From Chloroflexota bacterium (lineage in GTDB: Bacteria; Chloroflexota; Limnocylindria; Limnocylindrales; CSP1-4), in contig JAKAHL010000077.1 in assembly GCA_021815005.1 (NCBI GenBank), positions 1 through 8,158 of the forward strand: a stretch of DNA of 8,158 nt. Direction: 5' to 3'. Positions 5,084 through 8,158 of this stretch are shown piece after piece; position 1 is the stretch's first letter, and each line of letters begins with the position of its first letter. The notes below the pieces were generated by a model that saw nothing but the letters and a program-made list of their open reading frames with translations, was not told the origin of the DNA and did no database searches. Both the position numbers and the translations under genes were made by a program.

Positions 5084-6484
5084 GTGGATCCGCTGATGCT
5101 GTCCCGATGGCAGTTCGGGATCACCACTGTCTACCATTTCTTCTTTGTCCCGCTGACGCTGGGGCTGGCGTGGATCACGGCCGGCTTCCACCTGGCGTGG
5201 TACCGAACCGGGAAGGAGCAGTACCTGCGCCTGACCCGGTTCGTGGGCGAGCTGTTCCTGATCAACTTCGCCATCGGCGTGGTCACCGGCATCGTCCAGG
5301 AGTTCCAGTTCGGCATGAACTGGAGCAGCTACAGCCGGTTCGTGGGTGACATCTTCGGCGCCCCGCTCGCGATCGAGGGGCTGCTCGCGTTCTTCCTCGA
5401 ATCCACGTTCCTAGGCCTCTGGATCTTCGGCTGGGGCCGCCTGCCCAAGGGCGTCCACGTCGCGACGATCTGGATTGCCGCGCTGGGCACCGCGCTCTCC
5501 GCGTACCTCATCCTCGCCGCCAACGCGTGGATGCAGCACCCGGTGGGCTACGTGGTCAACACGGCGGCTGGCCGGGCCGAGCTGAAGGACTTCCTGGCGG
5601 TCGCGACCAACGACACGGCGGTCATCACCTTCGTGCACGTGATGGCGGCGGCGTTCCTCACCGCCGGCGCGCTGGTGGCGGGAGTCGGCATGTGGCGCCT
5701 GGTCAGCCACCCGGGCAAGGACGACGGCGCCTTCCGGGCCACGGCCAAGGTGGGCTCCGTGATCCTGCTGATCGCGGGTCTCGCGGTGGCCGTCACGGGC
5801 GACATGCAGGGCAAGCTCATGACCGCCGAGCAGCCGATGAAGATCGCCGCCGGCGAGGCGCTGATGAACACCGAGCAGCCCGCGGCGTTCTCGCTGCTCA
5901 CCATCAAGTCGCTGGACGGCACGCAGACCCTGGTCGACATCCGCATCCCGAACGTGCTGTCGTTCCTGGCCACGGGCGACTTCAACGGCAAGGTCCAGGG
6001 CGTCAACGATCTCCAGGCGCAGTACCAGCAGACCTACGGCCCCGGCGACTACGTCCCCAGCATCCCGATCACCTACTGGACCTTCCGCCTGATGATCGGC
6101 GCCGGGACGCTCGCCGCCCTGGCGGCCGCGTGGTTCCTGTTCCGGATGCGCAAGGGCAAGCTGCCCACCAAGGGTGCCGCGGCGCTCGCGCTGGCACTGC
6201 CCTTCCTGCCGCTGGCCGCCAACAGCTTCGGCTGGCTGTTCACCGAGATCGGCCGCCAGCCGTGGATCGTGTTCGGCCTGATGCAGACGTCCGCGGGCGT
6301 GTCGCCGACCTCGACCACGCTGGATGTCCTGATCACCGTCGTCGGCTTCACGGTGCTGTACGGCGCGCTGGCCGTGGTCATGGTGGGCCTGATGGCCCGC
6401 CGCGTCCGGGACGGCCTGCCGGAGGCAGCCGCGGACAAGAGCTTCGAGCATGAGGCCGAGGCAGACCTCGGCTTCGGGTACTAG
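5084..6484 (+). CDS. cydA: Cytochrome bd quinol oxidase subunit I
   Basis: The 466-residue, roughly nine-helix membrane protein holds haems b558, b595 and d and oxidises quinol at the outer face while reducing O2 to water. Visible ligands are H18 (SRWQFGITTVYHF, haem b595), H185 (ITFVHVM) and M337 (FRLMIG), the two haem b558 ligands, with R335 next to the latter. The acidic pair E98/E106 lies in GAPLAIEGLLAFFLEST. The quinol loop opens with GDMQGKLM and QPMKIAAGEA, with K253 and E258 matching E. coli K252 and E257. The region before the M337 helix is much shorter than in E. coli, so this is a short Q-loop enzyme like Bacillus and mycobacterial forms. GRQPW (390-394) is present. GTG 5084 is chosen from the Shine-Dalgarno and because MDPLMLSRWQF matches the usual length ahead of SR-x-QF. 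cydB follows after 11 bases. Confidence 0.97.
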   Translation: MDPLMLSRWQFGITTVYHFFFVPLTLGLAWITAGFHLAWYRTGKEQYLRLTRFVGELFLINFAIGVVTGIVQEFQFGMNWSSYSRFVGDIFGAPLAIEGLLAFFLESTFLGLWIFGWGRLPKGVHVATIWIAALGTALSAYLILAANAWMQHPVGYVVNTAAGRAELKDFLAVATNDTAVITFVHVMAAAFLTAGALVAGVGMWRLVSHPGKDDGAFRATAKVGSVILLIAGLAVAVTGDMQGKLMTAEQPMKIAAGEALMNTEQPAAFSLLTIKSLDGTQTLVDIRIPNVLSFLATGDFNGKVQGVNDLQAQYQQTYGPGDYVPSIPITYWTFRLMIGAGTLAALAAAWFLFRMRKGKLPTKGAAALALALPFLPLAANSFGWLFTEIGRQPWIVFGLMQTSAGVSPTSTTLDVLITVVGFTVLYGALAVVMVGLMARRVRDGLPEAAADKSFEHEAEADLGFGY

Positions 6485-6495
6485 GGGACGCGGAG

Positions 6496-7497
6496 ATGGA
6501 CCTCACCACCGTCTGGTTCGCCCTGATCGCCGTCCTCTGGATCGGCTACTTCTTCCTCGAGGGCTTCGACTTCGGCGTCGGCATCCTGCTGCCGTTCCTG
6601 GGCAAGAACGAGTCCGAGCGGCGCGCGCTGCTGCGCACCATCGGCCCGGTCTGGGACGGCAACGAGGTCTGGGTCATCGTCGCCGGCGGCGCCACGTTCG
6701 CCGCCTTCCCCGAGTGGTATGCGACGCTGTTCTCGGGCTTCTACCTCGCGCTGTTCCTGCTGCTCGTCGGCCTGATCGTCCGCGGCATCGGGATCGAGTA
6801 CCGCAACAAGCGCAGCCCTGACGCGTGGCGCACGCGCTGGGACATGCTGATCGCGCTCGGCAGCTTCATTCCCGCGCTGCTGTGGGGCGTGGCGTTCGCG
6901 AATATCGTGGCCGGCGTCCCGATCGACGCCAGCAAGAACTTCACCGGCGACCTGTTCACCCTGCTCAACCCGTTCGGGCTGCTCGGCGGCCTGACCACCC
7001 TGTCGCTGTTCCTGACCCACGGCCTGACGTTCCTGGCGCTCAAGACCGAGGGCGACCTTCGGGCGCGGGCCAACGCGCTGGTCATGCCCGTCGGCATCGT
7101 CGCGGCCGTCATCGCCGTGGCGTTCTTGGGCTGGGCCAACGCCCAGCGCGGCTCGACGCTGTCCGAGGTGACGTCGGTCGTGGCCGCGCTCGCGTTCGTC
7201 GTGGCGCTGGTCGCCAACCGCGTCAGGCGCGAGGGCTGGGCCTTCCTCCTGACCGGCGTGACGCTCGCGCTGGCGGTGGTGAGCCTGTTCGCCGCCCTGT
7301 ACCCCGACGTCATGCCGTCCTCGACCAACCCGGCCTACAGCCTGACGATCACCAACGCCTCGTCCACGCCCTACACCCTCGGGATCATGACGATCGTGGC
7401 CGTGATCTTCACGCCCATCGTCCTGATCTACCAGGGTTGGACCTACTACATCTTCCGCAAGCGCGTCTCGGTGGACCGGCCCGCGGCCAAGTCCTGA
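6496..7497 (+). CDS. cydB: Cytochrome bd quinol oxidase subunit II
   Basis: The 333-residue integral membrane partner of CydA has about nine predicted helices. It supports the haem-bearing subunit and contributes to the proton and oxygen paths. Motifs are the N-terminal WFALIAVLWIGYFFLEGFDF (7-26; D25 in the conserved EGFDFGVG block) and GPVWDGNEVW (50-59), with D54 matching the conserved Asp of the family. Other landmarks are RGIGIEYRNK (96-105), the NPFGLLGG helix start (158-165) and the C-terminal YQGWTYYIFRKRV. The length is normal for the family. The Shine-Dalgarno GGGGA (6484-6488) overlaps the last base of the cydA stop and lies 7 bases before ATG 6496, so cydA and cydB are surely co-transcribed. 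No terminator is seen before cydD. Confidence 0.97.
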   Translation: MDLTTVWFALIAVLWIGYFFLEGFDFGVGILLPFLGKNESERRALLRTIGPVWDGNEVWVIVAGGATFAAFPEWYATLFSGFYLALFLLLVGLIVRGIGIEYRNKRSPDAWRTRWDMLIALGSFIPALLWGVAFANIVAGVPIDASKNFTGDLFTLLNPFGLLGGLTTLSLFLTHGLTFLALKTEGDLRARANALVMPVGIVAAVIAVAFLGWANAQRGSTLSEVTSVVAALAFVVALVANRVRREGWAFLLTGVTLALAVVSLFAALYPDVMPSSTNPAYSLTITNASSTPYTLGIMTIVAVIFTPIVLIYQGWTYYIFRKRVSVDRPAAKS

Positions 7498-7522
7498 CGT
7501 GTCCCGGCCGCGTCCCCGGCCG

Positions 7523-8158
7523 ATGACCACGCACCGCCGTCTCCTCACCGCAGGGGGGATCGCCACCGCCGCCCTCGTCGCGGCGGTGGCGATCGGCGTC
7601 CTCGGGGCCGCCCTTGCCGTGGCGCAGGCGTGGCTCCTGGCGCACGCCATCAGCGCGGCGTTCCTGCACCAGGCGGACGTGGGGTCGCTCGCCTGGACCC
7701 TCGCCCCGCTGGCGCTCGTGCTCGCGGGGCGCGCCGGCCTCTCATGGGCATCGGAGCTGGTCGCCATCCGGATCAGCGGCCGGGTCAAAGCGGACCTCCG
7801 GGCGCGGGTGCTGGCCGCCGCGGTCGCGCAGGGCCCGCGCCTGGCCGCGGACCGCTCCATCGCCCGGACGGCACTCCTGGTGACCCGCGGCCTGGACGCG
7901 CTCGACGGCTACTACGCCCGGTACGTGCCGCAGCTGGTGCTGGCCATCATCGTGCCGGTGGCCGTGATCGCGTGCCTCGCCTTCGTGGATCTCGTGGCCA
8001 CCCTCACCGTGGCCCTCACGGTGCCGCTCATCCCGCTGTTCATGGCCCTCATCGGCCGGATGTCCGCGACCTACCGCGACCGGCGGTGGTCCGCGCTCGG
8101 GCGCCTGGCGCACCGTTTCGCCGACGTCGTCGCCGGCCTGCCGACGCTCCGCGCGTTC
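7523..8158 (+). CDS. cydD: Thiol-reductant ABC exporter subunit CydD, N-terminal membrane domain (partial)
   Basis: The frame is open to the right edge (212 codons). In E. coli CydDC is a heterodimeric ABC transporter linked to glutathione/cysteine export and needed for assembly of bd oxidase, which fits its place 25 bases after cydB. Only the transmembrane domain is seen. It shows a first helix about 14-40 ending in VAQAWLLAHAI, a second about 56-78 followed by the basic RISGRVKADLRARVL, and a third and fourth containing YVPQLVLAIIVPVAVIA and VPLIPLFMALIGRMS. It ends with the CydD-type coupling-helix motif DVVAGLPTLRAF (201-212). The ATP-binding domain lies beyond the window. The start is uncertain: ATG 7523 gives MTTHRRLL, similar to the usual short N terminus, while in-frame GTG 7499, one base after the cydB stop, adds eight residues. 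Neither has a clear Shine-Dalgarno, suggesting coupling to cydB translation. CydC is expected downstream. Confidence 0.88.
   Translation, partial: MTTHRRLLTAGGIATAALVAAVAIGVLGAALAVAQAWLLAHAISAAFLHQADVGSLAWTLAPLALVLAGRAGLSWASELVAIRISGRVKADLRARVLAAAVAQGPRLAADRSIARTALLVTRGLDALDGYYARYVPQLVLAIIVPVAVIACLAFVDLVATLTVALTVPLIPLFMALIGRMSATYRDRRWSALGRLAHRFADVVAGLPTLRAF
7558..7594 (+). repeat. Perfect 15-bp inverted repeat with 7-base loop in the 5' coding end of cydD
   Basis: GATCGCCACCGCCGC (7558-7572) is exactly complementary to GCGGCGGTGGCGATC (7580-7594), separated by CCTCGTC. Twelve of fifteen pairs are G-C, so an RNA hairpin would be very stable. It covers cydD codons 12-24 (GIATAALVAAVAI) and starts 35 bases after the ATG. 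There is no following T-run. Possible roles are attenuation between cydAB and cydD, protection of the cydAB transcript, or damping of cydD translation; it could also be a by-product of GC- and Ala/Val-rich membrane-helix codons. Confidence 0.7.

Noticed and set aside
7501..7522. Direct repeat of GTCCCGGCCG (7501-7510) and GTCCCCGGCCG (7512-7522) before cydD
   Set aside because: Two near-copies of a GC-only word in such GC-rich DNA are easily due to chance. They are not associated with any other signal.

Overview
The window is very GC-rich DNA (well above 70% by eye) with strong third-position G/C bias, densely packed, and every supported gene lies on the + strand. It holds two unrelated blocks: the 3' end of a tryptophan operon (positions 2-3914) and the start of a cytochrome bd oxidase operon (5084 to the window end). 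A small PAS/LuxR-type regulator gene (4189-4899) sits between them. The CydA sequence resembles high-GC actinobacterial CydA, and the PAS-LuxR type and GC content fit Actinomycetota or high-GC Chloroflexota (for example Limnocylindria-like soil or freshwater lineages). This lineage guess is an inference of low to moderate confidence. There are no mobile-element, CRISPR, rRNA or tRNA signals.

Trp block: the tail of trpD (anthranilate phosphoribosyltransferase) overlaps by ATGA a single 952-codon ORF. That ORF encodes three complete enzymes in a row: TrpC (indole-3-glycerol-phosphate synthase), TrpF (phosphoribosylanthranilate isomerase) and TrpB (tryptophan synthase beta). A second ATGA overlap leads into trpA (tryptophan synthase alpha). 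One fused chain plus TrpA therefore carries the last four steps, phosphoribosylanthranilate to CdRP to indole-glycerol phosphate to indole to tryptophan. All catalytic residues that I can place by family motifs are present in all three domains, so the fusion looks functional. This is the most unusual thing in the window.

Middle region: 3915-4188 (274 bases) has no convincing gene, only GC-rich inverted repeats. The PAS-GerE regulator that follows starts at an ATG with a good Shine-Dalgarno sequence. Its PAS domain carries three cysteines (C78, C93, C97), suggesting redox, metal or gas sensing. The 184-base gap before cydA contains a 33-base imperfect inverted repeat that could be an operator or an RNA hairpin.

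Cyd block: cydA and cydB encode the two main subunits of a bd-type quinol oxidase with the expected haem and quinol residues. They are followed by the 5' end of cydD, the transmembrane half of the CydDC heterodimeric ABC exporter (glutathione/cysteine in E. coli) needed for bd assembly; it runs off the window. A perfect 15-bp inverted repeat with a 7-base loop lies inside the first codons of cydD, whose start lacks an obvious ribosome-binding site. This may set cydD translation or expression relative to cydAB. The regulator's position makes it a natural candidate to control cydABD, but nothing in the sequence proves this.
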